A DNA stretch of 64,000 nucleotides from Haliotis asinina (taxonomy: Eukaryota > Mollusca > Gastropoda > Lepetellida > Haliotidae), in NCBI RefSeq assembly GCF_037392515.1, contig NC_090283.1:16811001-16875000 (forward strand). Reading direction: 5' to 3'. The notes below the pieces were generated by a model. That model did not search any database. It had not been told where the DNA came from and was given only the letters and a program-made list of their open reading frames with translations. The position numbers and the translations under genes were made by a program. The first letter of the stretch is position 1, and each line of letters begins with the position of its first letter. Shown here piece after piece: positions 1 to 11,820 of this stretch.

Positions 1-322
1 ATGTTGAATTGCTGTATGTCTCCTTACATGCTTTACAGACGGATTTACAGCAGGATTATGTTGAATTGTTGTATGTCTCCTTACATGCTTTACAGACGGA
101 TTTACAGCAGGATTACATTGAATTGTTGTATGTCTCCTTACATGCTTTACAGACGGATTTACAGCAGGATTATGTTGAATTGTTGTATGTCTCCTTGCAT
201 GCTTTACAGACAGATTTACAGCAGGATTATATTGAATTGCTGTATGTCTCCTTGCATGCTTTACAGACGGATTTACAGCAGGATTATGTTGAATTGCTGT
301 ATGTCTCCTTGCATGCTTTACT
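1..322. repeat. 57-bp minisatellite, about 5.6 copies
   Basis: A 57-bp unit containing ctttacagac and tttacagcaggatt repeats from the window edge to about 322. Because 57 is divisible by 3, two overlapping + frames stay open as a 19-residue peptide repeat. Copies differ at a few sites (ttacatg/ttgcatg, attatg/attaca/attata). The array is cut by the window edge. I read it as non-coding. Confidence 0.9.
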
Positions 323-709
323 GGATTATATGGACATATAAAATCACAAAGCACACTGAGTCTCTACTACATGAACACACATTCCACCTGTGGCAGTATC
401 CAAGCGGTTAAAGTATTCACCTTGGTAAAGTTTCCCCAAAGTGGGTCAATTTGTAAAGTGTCCAGTTCAGTGATTTTATTTGATTGGATGTCATCCTTTC
501 CCGCGTTAATCGAATGTGATATATGAGACCGAGAGTCATATTATTGCTAGAATACTGCTGAGAGCTGCCTTAAAGCACTCAATCAAGCCAAACTTCTCCA
601 CAAATCATTATTACATTTCTCTCTTTATACTATCAGTCTTCAGGTGAGTTACCACATACGGCTGCATCAAACACTATTAAATGTCTGCAGGGCACATTTG
701 CTTCCAAAA
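323..709. other. No gene seen
   Basis: No convincing coding sequence. Around 542-585 a short stretch (agaatactgctgagagctgc, then actcaatc) looks like a decayed SINE 3' tail in + orientation. Confidence 0.4.
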
Positions 710-955
710 TTGACGAGGAAGGAACAGTTTTTTATTTGTTTCTCTCAGAAATACAGTTTGGAATGTTTAGCACATGTTGATGAGTTGTAGATTCAGTCAC
801 ACTTACAGACACTCATTCTTATAGTGGACAAATGGATGATCCTGACGCGGCCAAGTCAACATTATTTTTTTTAATGCGGCTGTAAAAAGTTGTTACGCGT
901 ACAAATAAAAGTGAGGCACCGATGCCCGAGAAACATTTCACTTTTTTCATTTAGT
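710..955. repeat. Dispersed repeat R1, copy A
   Basis: About 240 bp that match 16370-16612 in the same orientation. Shared blocks include gatgagttgtagatt, tatagtggacaaat, gacgcgg, agttgtt.cgcg.acaaataaa and gtgaggc.ccgatgc. The two copies differ by scattered substitutions and small indels. No coding potential, tRNA-like promoter boxes or terminal repeats were seen, so the class is unknown. Confidence 0.7.
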
Positions 956-1034
956 CTATTTTGCATTCATCCTGTTTTTGTACCATATTAGCACTGTTTT
1001 TATTTACATACTAGTTTTATACTCGTAAGTGTGA

Positions 1035-1205
<171 letters not shown>

Positions 1206-2622
1206 ATTTGCATTTAAGGCCATTAGACCTACAGTACAAAATAGTAGGTTATATAGATGCGTTACCCGATATGTATATAATATGGGTCAAAGAAGCAAAT
1301 TTTACTGGCAGTAATTTAAGAGAATACACTTAGTATAGATACATCACAAGGTCGTGGATTATGTTACATGTTTGAGGATGTACAGAGACACTGGATGGAG
1401 ATAAGTGTCCGGCTGTATATAACATGGGCACCACCTTCGACAGCTTTTTGTAAATAGCATGTATTTATGGTGACTTGCTTTAGTAACGATATGGCCGAAT
1501 TTGTATTGATATGTAATGTTGACTCGCTCGCTATAAAACTGAGAAAACTCCTATTGCTTGGTAAAGGGCTTCTTGAACGAACACTTAGACCTCTAGTCTA
1601 ACCATCTAACCATCATAAATTAGACAGGTACATCAGGTAGATGATTTTTATCCTTTCAGTGAGTGATTTTCAGTGATTTATTGATATACCAACACTGTTG
1701 TGTCGACCATTGGTGTATCTAATGTGCAGTTATCTCAAAGTTGTTCAATTGATAAGTTAATCTCGAATCTTGTCCCAATTGAAGTACCCCTTCATCTTCA
1801 GCACAATCGCCTTTGAGTGCAGGATCAACCTTGATATTCCCTTTTATAGCAAATGAAATCTGATTCATCGGAATCAAGACTAGCTATTATCTTAAATTTG
1901 AATTAAATATTAAAATCTTCATTCATCGTGGTCAGAAAAGAATTATTTCTAGTCACATCACGTCGAACCTTATATTTGGGATTACACTGTCTCAGTATAA
2001 TACAGATTCTGGTTCGTGTGTGTGCAATCTGTATGATTAACACACGCCTGCGAAAAGAAATGGACCATTTTCGACCGTACTGGTTGTTTTGGCATGTCTG
2101 TATTGACCACCCGAGGGCCGAAATCCATATCAGGCGGATTGTACGGCTATTACTCATGCAAACGCTCGAAAATCCATTAGGCAGAGCCTAGTCTATTTTA
2201 GAGTTCCGTCCCCTGTGTCGTCTGCTCTGGAATATTGCTAAGAGCGGCACAATTAACGTCTGATGGGGTACAAGGTGTTCCAGTGACCTGGAGCTGTCGG
2301 GATCAAGCCCACCTGTGACCGGGTGTAGAATTCTTAGTGTCAACTTTTTGTGCAGGCTGCCACAAACCCTATTGTACAGTACACAATAGTACACAACGCT
2401 ACAAAATCTTTTCACGCCTCGCTTCATACATTTAGGCTCGGGATCGAAATCTACAAGCTCCGACCGTCTGGTCCAACGTCCATGCGCCTAAATCATAAAC
2501 GTCTCAACTTCCGAGGTTCGCACGCCCATGTGTTCCCTTTTCAGTCTGTATCTCTCTCTCTCAGTCACATTACCACAAAATAAAACCCAAAACCATGACT
2601 GCCCCCCACCCCCCCACGCCCC
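1206..2622. other. No recognised gene
   Basis: Open frames of 70-90 codons exist on both strands (for example 1928-2191 +), but they have no recognisable motif, no splice context and overlap one another. A SINE tail remnant, tggaatattgctaagagcgg, lies near 2228-2248. Confidence 0.4.
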
Positions 2623-2668
2623 CCCACACACACCCACACACACACCCACACACACACCCACACACACT
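2623..2668. repeat. CA/CCCACACA microsatellite
   Basis: Alternating cccacaca and cacaca units following a C-rich stretch. Confidence 0.9.
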
Positions 2669-2841
2669 CCTACCACCGCTCATAATACATATGCACAATA
2701 CAAACAACTATGCCATACACATGGGCGGATCCCTCCTTTTAAAAAAGGAGAGGTTGCGCTTTTGTCATTTTTATCTTCAAAAGGGGAGGGGGGAGGGGGG
2801 GGAGTTGATTGGGAATCAGAACATGACTTCATATCAACTTT

Positions 2842-2892
2842 ATCAGTGGCGGATCCAGCAAAACCCCACTCCTCCCTGGATCCGCCACTGAT
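2842..2892. repeat. Perfect 17-bp inverted repeat, GGATCC core
   Basis: atcagtggcggatccag at 2842-2858 is the exact reverse complement of 2876-2892, with a 17-nt spacer. A related ggcggatcc lies at about 2725, followed by cctccttttaaaaaaggag. The motifs could be the ends of a small MITE-like element or back-to-back insertions. Confidence 0.7.
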
Positions 2893-2902
2893 ACATACGC
2901 AC

Positions 2903-2938
<36 letters not shown>
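2903..2938. repeat. CA microsatellite
   Basis: (CA)n of about 18 units. Confidence 0.95.
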
Positions 2939-2940
<2 letters not shown>

Positions 2941-5900
2941 TTCCTACTTCCCTGCTTTTGAAAGTTTGGTCATTTATGAAAAGGATTAGAGTGGCTTTTG
3001 AAATATAATAAAAATATGATGATTTATTTATACTTCTGGTAGTGTGCAAAAAAGACGCAATATGATTCGATAGCAGAAAATTGTGTTCGAAGATACCTAC
3101 TGTAAACATATTGTGTTGGTTATCACATGATATGTGGTGTGTTTCGTGATCACTGTTTAACTGTTGACAGGATTATACCGAAATGCATTAGATTTGACAG
3201 AAAGAATCGTGACGCCCTTAAAAAAATAGATGCAGTGTCAAAAAATTGGCTCACAAATTTAGTATCGTGTGTGTCCACTGTTGTCCTTGATGCAGACTTG
3301 ACATCGATGACGCACAGACACAAAGTGATTGAAGAAAGCTTGGGGAATGTTGTTCCACGTCTGATCCAACATTCAGCTAACATTAATGGCTGATTTTGGG
3401 GCCATGACGTAGGCAAAATGTATATTGAAATTAACATATTTTCCACCAGATTTAGAGTCTAGAGAATAATCTGCTGTTCTTCATTTCTCAAGTGTCCAAA
3501 ACATGCAAAAAGAAAAAGTTCATTGTGCACAAAGTGCACATGCCACATACGATGTGTGATATCAGGTTTCATGGAAAGTGCTTAGGTACATGTTTGTTTA
3601 GGGTCAGTTAGGTTTTGGGATAAAATATCAGTCAAAAAGACTGAGATCACTTTTTCAAATGGATGTGAGTATAGAGTGACATCCCTCAAAATGTGACATT
3701 GTACTTGTACCAAAACGATAATAACACATAATTTTGTTGTATATCTCAGCTTTAGTACAATCCAGATCATACAAATTATTAAGTAATGTGTTTCTAGCAA
3801 GAACATGATAACCCACTTGAAATAATGAAAGAGTGTAAAAGTAGCATTTTAAACACTTAAATGTCAAGAAATGTTAAAATCAGTTCCTGGAGAAGTTTCT
3901 TCATTGTCGGGATCATGGGTCCATTCATCAAGTCTGCTCTGGGTGGAGATTACTCTCAAAACATCTCCACCAGACATCACATGTCCTGCCAGGATTTTGT
4001 GACTTGTCATGTTCTTGCCAAAAGGGTGCAGCTCTGCACACTGCCAAGTTAGGGGAGACAAATCATGCTCATATAGTAATACTGGACCTTGGAGACCACT
4101 AAATAAAATTATCTGGAAAAAGCACGACGTGTGGGTTGTACTTTACCCCGACCCCTTCTTCTTCTTCAGAGTGGGGGAACTGGTAACCACTGTGTTGATG
4201 TAAAATTGTCCTTTCCTTGTTTCCGTATATTGTTTATTTTGACACGATTAAAAGTTAAATCTTAATCAAGCCAGGGAGACTATACCGTTTTAGATTATCC
4301 TTGATCAAACATAGTTTGTTATGTGTATGTTATGTATAGTTTTGTTATCGTTTTGCTTTCTATATCAAGTATCAACACGATTATAAGTATTTTCTGTGAA
4401 GAAAAAGTATTCTTGCAATATATTGCAAAGCGTATCGCAATATATGCTTCCACATCGGAATATCTCGCCATATGAAAATTCTCTGCAATGCCCGTCCCTA
4501 GTAAATTATGAGAACGCATTAAATATCTATTACACTTAGTTCTAACTACTGTTTCAGCGGTAGGGAGACAGGAAACGTGGAAAAGAGACTTTATGGGGAG
4601 AAATTGGTGCCGAAATGAGCAATGAGTCCAAAGCTATTTATCTGAAACAGACAACAGTTCTTTACTAATTACTGTGTTGTGAAACTGTATTACAAAGGAC
4701 ACTTTCTAAACGTCCATTTTGAAATTTAGCTTCATAACAAAAGACCAGTGACGCAAAATTCTAAAACTGAAACTATTTAGTATGACGGTCACTGTAAAGG
4801 GAAATGGGTAGGAGGGGTCGTCTCCAAAGCAAAATCAGGACGGGTGTCGCAAACGGTGGTTGGCTTGGGTTGGGGTGATAGAGATATATCACCTAACATA
4901 AGATGTTTCTTCTGGCGAAAAAGACTAGGGAAGTAAAGGGTATGTCACAACAACTGACCAAAATATTAACACATGTTGTAGCCAGCCATGTCGACCCTCG
5001 GGTGATCATGACACTATCATATTTTGGGACACGATGGCTGATTTAAGCATTTCTATCACACGCTTTTGTATAGCTAAGCATAAACATTATGACAGAGAGA
5101 CATGTAAGATGTTCAGCAAACATAAAAAAACAAAAAACATGAAATTCTCTGAGATGACCCCTGGTGCCTCTAGGCAGCACGTGCATTCCATTCCAGGTGA
5201 GTCGACGGCCCATCGTCATGCTTGGCTGAGCGACGTAATTGTCATCTGTAATCTGATCTATTGCTTTCAGCGATTGTTCGTAGTTTTGAAATAAATTTTA
5301 ACCCGATTTTACGAGTAAACCTGGTTTTTTTTCTAGATATCCTACTACGCATCCCACTCAACGCCCAATAAGGCCAGTATGGGTTATTTCGACATATGCT
5401 ATTTGAATTTGTGTACATTTTATAGATACATAGCAACAGACTAAAAACATTTTTCTCCATTTCCGACTTAAGGTCCCACCTACCCCCGTCGGCGACGTTG
5501 GCTACAGACAGAAGCCGACGTTTAACCCTAAACTAAATGCTAAGGAAGCTAGCATCCATGAACATCTTGCCTTTCGATTCAGTATATATTCAGGTGTTAT
5601 GACAGCCATAGACGATGCCATAAGTCTTCCAGTCTTACCAACGTTGCTTGCTTTATATAGAGAGACCCATAAGAAACAAATATCTAGTAAACACGCTACA
5701 GGTCATGTGGACGTATAGACACAGTAAATAACTCCACAGGTAGCACTCCCGCTTTCTGTGAACCCATTCAAGACTAATTAGATTTTGCTGCACATTTTGC
5801 CACGTCAAACATTGAGTGAAACTTTCTTTTGTTAAGTTCCGAATGCTTAAAACTGATTCCTTACGATGCATTAAGATTTGAGAGCCTGTTGAATTTTAAA

Positions 5901-7531
5901 CGCCACATAGTGTGACTCACCTGCTTAACAACAATAACGATGAAATGTGAAAAAACGGAAGACGTTTCACCTTTTGTTGTGTCATTCGTCAACTGAATAT
6001 TAAATTTCAGAACGCAGTGGCGAGTTCAGTGGGAAACTGTGTCAGTGGCGATGAAAAGTAGTAACCGGTAGCCGTCGCTAGCCTCTTGTGTCATTCGTAG
6101 ACGGAGTATTTAAGTTCAATTCGTTCAATAGTGAATTCAAGCGGAACTGTTAGGGAATCGTCAGACGTATATCACATAACGTGAACGGTGTTAAGTCAGC
6201 GCGGCGGCTGAGAATACACGGGAACCGGTGTGCTGGGCACATTACACAGTTCTCCTCGGTTTCGTAATTCTGTGAAGGTATGATTTGTCTTTATCTGTTC
6301 CATAAATGTTAACATTGCGTAACACACATTTTATAACTTAAGTAATCTTAAAAATATAATGAACATTTCAAGTAATTTGCTATTGTGCCAAGCTAACGTT
6401 GTTTGTTTGTTTGGTTTGGTTTGTTTGTTTGGAGTTTTTTCTTGTTTTTGGTGTTTGTTTCTTTTTTGTTGGTTCTGTTTTGTTTTGGGGTTTGTTTTGC
6501 GTCCGCAAAGAATTTGACGGCTTTGCTTGAATGATTTCGTAAATACGTAGCTATATTATGAAATGATTCGAACAGAATCGATTGTCTAAGTCATTTCCGA
6601 TGGTAAATGAAAAAAAATATCATATCCCGTACAGATGGGTGTATTTACCATATCGTAAAATGTATTTTTTCTCAAATTGCTCGTTAAATTTAGTCTTCGT
6701 TGACAATTCCGGTTTGAACATTGAACTATCATATCCCAAACTCAGATCACTGCAATAACATATATTATTATGACTACAACCGAGACACCTTTCGAATTCT
6801 GTAAATCTAGTAGCGGGCAGGGGGTTAATATTGGTGGAGGGTGCACACAACACAACGCTACCGGTGGTTACAGTTTGCAGTCATTTATTCCCATTAAAAT
6901 GAACGTTTGAGATCACCCTGAAAACACACATACATGTAACTACATATTTGAGCGTAGCATACAATACATGGCATACATATAGATGTATTACACTTTCAAT
7001 ATATTCACGGAATACAGCTAGCCCCGAAAATGCACTAGCACAAATGCATTTTAAATATAAATTAAACATGAAAACTATTCATACGTACAGATATACCTAT
7101 CACACATACACCTGAGGAATACTTATAAGGTCCTATAAAGTACACCTACCACTGTGTGGCAAGGAGTGAATACAACCTCTCATGCAGTCGTGTAGTCGCA
7201 GATCATTCTAAGAAAATTAAAACACAACCTTCATAATACTAACAGTGGTATATAAGATACGTTATGATAAAATCAACAAATCTCACCACTTCATATCACA
7301 TTCACACGATTATACATTCACACCATGTGTTAATTGTGTCTAGTTAGTTTTAAACTGGTAGAGACCAACTGTATATGCCATATTTAATGTAAAAAGGTAA
7401 TTGATATTCAATAACGTAATTTACACAAATTTCACTGAAATTCCACATCCAACCGACTGTACTGATAGTTGGAGAACAATAGAAGATTGAGTCATACACG
7501 GAAGCATTAATATAACACTTCTGTAAGGAGT
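2939..7531. other. 4.6 kb with no recognised gene
   Basis: Only short unrecognised open frames. The best are 3127-3393 (+, 88 codons) and 3864-4061 (-, 65 codons); neither shows a motif or flanking splice sites that I can support. A T/G-rich homopurine-pyrimidine-like stretch (gtttgtttggtttg) occupies about 6405-6492. The rest is AT-rich and featureless by eye. Confidence 0.4.
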
Positions 7532-7684
7532 ACACTATGTACAACACCATACACTATGTACAACACCATACACTATGTACAACACCATACACTATGTACA
7601 ACACCATACACTATGTACAACACCATACACTAAGTACAACACCATACACTATGTACAACACCATACACTATGTACAACACCATA
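7532..7684. repeat. 19-bp minisatellite, 8 copies
   Basis: The unit acacTatgtacaacaccat repeats eight times with period 19. One copy reads aagtac in place of tatgtac. Open frames through it (Tyr-Asn-Thr-Ile-His pattern) are produced by the repeat. Confidence 0.95.
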
Positions 7685-7982
7685 AATGCATATACAACAC
7701 ATGTACCAACGTAGTAAATAAGCTACTCATTAATTTCCAGAATTGTTCCACAAATAATCCAATATATTGATCTGATCCTCTTTAAATGATCTGTGTCGGC
7801 TGTCAAAAAATCTATGTGTAAAACAAATGTTTAAAACTTAGCAGGCAATAGGTGGCAAGCTGGCCAGAGAAACTGAGACAGGACAAAAGAAGCATGTGCA
7901 GAGTGTAAGTGCATGGGTCAGAACCTGGCCTGACCCAGTACAGTGGCTATTGCTAATTTGAGTGATTGTGGGTGCATACATA

Positions 7983-8255
7983 GTGAGTGAGTGAGTTTAT
8001 TTTACGCCGTACTCAGCAATATTACAGCTATTTGGCGGTGGTCTGTAAATAATCCAGTTTGGACCAGACAATCCAGTGGTCAACAACATGAGCATCTATC
8101 TGCGCAATTGGGAACCGATGACATGTGTCAACCAAGTCAGCGAGCCTGACCACCCGATCCCGTTAGTCGCCTCTTAAGACAAGCACAGTCGCCTTTTGTG
8201 GCAAGCATGGGTTGCTGAAGGCCTATTCTACTCCCGGACCGTCTCGTGTCGGGTG
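7983..8255 (-). mobile_element. SINE type I, near full length
   Basis: On the minus strand the element starts at a gaaggcct/cggggtag-like head, runs through aacgggatcgggtggtcagg and gatcactggattgtctgg, and ends ggcgtaaaa..actcactcac. Here it appears reversed, starting gtgagtgagtgag. Flanks tgcatacat (7973-7981) and tgcatatat (about 8258-8266) look like a target-site duplication with one mismatch. This is one of the best copies in the window. Confidence 0.85.
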
Positions 8256-8743
8256 AATGCATATATTTAACTGAGAGTGTACGTTTTATTTTATTTGTAA
8301 ACAAAAAAGCTGACACATATAAACTATATAATAACTATATACAAGTACGTAAAATTGAAACGTATAAACTATGAAAACAATAATGATTAAACCTTGACTT
8401 AGCCACGCAAACTCGGAGTCGGATTTCTTTTAAAATGACGGTTATGGATAGACTGTTAGAGAGTAAATACATGTCTGTAGGTTCATTAAATTATTCATTG
8501 TAACTAAGAATTGAGTTATTTTCTACGGATTGTCTGATCTGGTTAAATCCACGTTGGACAGGTAAAATTTTGAAATTTCCAGCCCTGATGTCTGGCTGTT
8601 TGTTGAAATTGCTTTCATCAATGAACAGACTAAATCTATCGTGAGTGATCGAAACGTTTCGACTATCAAATTTCATGATTTGTTTCCATAAATGTCACGG
8701 AAACATTTTATTTCATCACCAGTGTAGCGAGGCTTCTTTCACT

Positions 8744-8945
8744 CTTTGGCTCACTCGCTCACTCACTCATTCAACGCCCGTGAGTCTGGGCCAGACAATC
8801 CAGTGATCAACATCATGAATATCGATCTACCCAATTAGGATCCGATGACATGTTTCAATCAGACCCCCCTTACCTCCCGATCCCGTTAGTCGCCTCTTAC
8901 CATAAGCATATGGGTTACTGAGGGTCGTATCTAACCCGGCTCTTC
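8744..8945 (-). mobile_element. SINE type I, diverged
   Basis: Reversed type I copy containing ccagacaatccagtgatcaa and cccgatcccgttagtcgcct; part of the tail side is deleted and it is more diverged than the 7983 copy. Confidence 0.75.
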
Positions 8946-10596
8946 GCGGATTATCAGTTTTTATAGAAATCATGGGACATTATTAGCGCTATATATATGA
9001 AGATTTGTTTATGATTTTGTGTTTAATGACTTTCGTGACTTGAACAATGAACCTCAAGATCAGTATTACGCCGACTTGCCTTTCACAAAATCGGAAGGGA
9101 CTGCGTCATGTTTTATCGCACCTACTTGAAAGACGTTTGGACGTGGAACTAAACCATGGGCTACCGATCAGATGCTGCTAGAATATTGCTAAAAGATACG
9201 TAAAACCGTACTCGGAGCGAAAATGTTCGTATCAAGGACACCGACGATATAGCCTGCTGACATACCGTGCCACCCGCCTGAAAACGAGAGGCCCGACGGA
9301 GCCGTTGTCACGTTCTCAGTGAGAAACGTGTCGTTGACGAAGCTGGGCTAACAATGAGTGACAACGAGGGTTTACGTGTGTCACATGGTGACGCCGAGAG
9401 AGTGCGGAAGGTGAGGAAGGATGTATTACCGCAGATGGTGAAAGCTCTTGGAATAGGCGGGCCGTGACAGTGCGGATGTGTATGACAGTCATCGTTGGGT
9501 CACTGTCATGCGAATATTTCGCTTTAAGCTGCTCGTAATTCTCAAGACTCCATCATGAAGAAGTTTGGGTTGTCCTTGTTGGAACTGTACAAAGTGTGGG
9601 AATTCTGTAATGTAATTGGAACGGGGTTTATTATAAGCCATTCAACACTGAACTGTAATGTCGGAGGTCGTCTATCTGATCACACATCTCAGGATGAAAT
9701 TAAAACAGCTGTAATGTCCCTGGAAAAATAATACTCATCCGTTCTTTAAATGTGCCATATTTATCATTCCGCATTTAGAAATGTTTGTTTAATATTGCAT
9801 TTATTGTATTGTATTTTGGATAAAGGTGTGTTTACAAGTAACCGGAATATTGGTCTAATTGTTCCACCATATTATGGAATATTCAGCAGTTGAACCACAT
9901 AACTCTGGGGGAATGTCTTTACTAAATGTAATGGGGAAGTTATGTACGTCTAGTCTGGCAGCAAGGCTATGACGTTGGCTCATGAGACAGGTAATATGTG
10001 AGTCACAGTCGGGTTTTAGCGAGGATTATTCAAGTTTTTTATCACATATTTGTGTTACAATCTCTGTGTCAGAAATATTTCAGAAACCCGAAACATCGTT
10101 TTTCTCTCTTTGCAGCCTTCAGGCCTTTTCACCTCGTAGACAGACATACATTATGCATGCAGACACCTACTATGCGTCAGGTGGTGTTCTCCCTGTACCA
10201 TGTACTGGTGTCGATTAATGTGTTTGGAATCTAGTACATACCCTAGGGCATGTTTTGTAATGCTTAGGGTTTATGCTGACAGTTTTAAAAATGTGTGTCA
10301 AGGGCTAGGTTATTGCTATTTTACGTCTTTTTGTCATACGTCTGGATCTCCCAGGACATGTGGACATGCTGACATTATTTCATAGCTGCAACAACGGTGT
10401 AAAGATACGCTCCTGGATTGGCATTATGACATTAACATTTCACATTAACACAGTGTAACGTCCGAGTTGCAGTCACTGTCAAGTCCATAAATGGACATAT
10501 CTTCACTTGCCTGCAAGAACATAATCAGATGAATGTTGTTCTGCAAGTTTCGTTGTCATTTACATGTTTGAATATTCAGCAGTGTCGGAATGAAAA
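8946..10596. other. No recognised gene
   Basis: A SINE tail remnant (agaatattgctaaaagatacg) lies near 9180-9215. Short open frames such as 9982-10218 have no recognisable features. This stretch could hold the promoter and 5' untranslated exon of the downstream cholinesterase-like gene, but I cannot place either. Confidence 0.35.
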
Positions 10597-11270
10597 GCTG
10601 CTAGAAACGCTGTAGCCTGCCCCAAGTGTCAGCTACAACACACTGTAGCCTGCCCGAAGTGTCAGCTACAACACGCTGTAGCCTGCCCCAAGTGTCAGCT
10701 ACAACACGCTGTAGCCTGCCCCAAGTGTCAGCTACAACACGCTGTAGCCTGCCCCAAGTGTTAGCTACTACACGCTGTAGCCTGCCCCAAGTGTCAGCTA
10801 CAACACGCTGTAGCCTGCCCCAAGTGTCGGCTACTACACGCTGTAGCCTGCCCCAAGTGTCAGCTACAACACGCTGTAGCCTGCCCCAAGTGTCGGCTAC
10901 TACACGCTGTAGCCTGCCCCAAGTGTCAGCTACAACACGCTGTAGCCTGCCCCAAGTGTCGGCTACAACACGCTGTAGCCTGCCCCAAGTGTCAGCTACA
11001 ACACGCTGTAGCCTGCCCCAAGTGTCGGCTACTACACGCTGTAGCCTGCCCCAAGTGTCGGCTACAACACGCTGTAGCCTGCCCCAAGTGTCAGCTACAA
11101 CACGCTGTAGCCTGCCCCAAGTGTCACATACAACACGCTGTAGCCTGCCCCAAATGTCAGCTACAACACGCTGTAGCCTGCCCCAAGTGTTACCTACAAC
11201 ACGCTGTAGCCTGCCCCAAATGTCAGCTACAACACGCTGTAGCCTGCCCCAAGTGTTACCTACAACACGC
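10597..11270. repeat. 33-bp minisatellite, about 20 copies
   Basis: The 33-bp unit contains cgctgtagcctgccccaagt followed by gtcagctacaaca. Variants alternate between cagctacaaca and cggctactaca. The last four copies form a 66-bp higher-order unit (aaatgtcagctac alternating with aagtgttacctac). The length is divisible by 3, which keeps a 219-codon + frame open as an 11-residue repeat (SATTRCSLPQV). I read it as non-coding repeat 0.55 kb upstream of the cholinesterase-like start codon. Confidence 0.95.
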
Positions 11271-11434
11271 GGAAGTACTTATTAGTACTTATTATACAGA
11301 AAGTCGTCAGACAAATGCACAAAAGCACAGCTGTCCTCATATATCATATTTGCACACAAGCGCTTTAGCATTTGATGCATGAAACTCGCTCAGTTTATCT
11401 GCATAGTGTTTGCTGTTGCAGGTTTCCTCCCCCA

Positions 11435-11441
<7 letters not shown>

Positions 11442-11467
<26 letters not shown>
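11442..11467. repeat. CT microsatellite
   Basis: (CT)n of about 13 units, followed by TA- and GTGT-rich sequence up to about 11510. Confidence 0.9.
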
Positions 11468-11789
11468 GTATATATATGTATGCACGTGTGCGTGTGTGTA
11501 ATGTGCGTGTGTACCTTTTGATGGAAAGGATACCTACATATCCTGGCTTAAAACTAAACTCAATATGTCCAGTTTGAAGTTTGATTTTGTTTTATTTCAT
11601 TTATTGGATGTATCACAGTTCATGGTTGTACAAATAGCCTGTCAAGTGACTACGAATACGAGATGTCATTCAAATCCATTGCCTTTGGGAGCACGCACTC
11701 ACACACTAACTCACATTGCATTTGGAATCATTCACTCACATTGCCTTGGGATCACTCACTCCCTCACACCTCGCGTACTCACTCACTTA

Positions 11790-11813
11790 TTTTTAATTCG
11801 TTTCGTTTCGCAG
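11790..11813 (+). other. Candidate splice acceptor before the start codon
   Basis: The T-rich stretch ttttaattcgtttcgtttcg ends in cag at 11811-11813, seven bases before the ATG at 11821. This implies an upstream 5' untranslated exon that I cannot locate. The remaining leader, acaaagc, puts A at -3 of the ATG. Confidence 0.6.
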
Positions 11814-11820
11814 ACAAAGC

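Noticed and set aside
3864..4061. Minus-strand frame with a plausible protein composition
   Set aside because: 65 codons with no known motif, no splice context and no second copy in the window; not enough to call a gene.
10597..11270. CRISPR-like array or repetitive protein gene
   Set aside because: The 33-bp units are directly joined without spacers, and the open frame exists only because the unit length is a multiple of three. No splice sites or codon-level constraint are visible.
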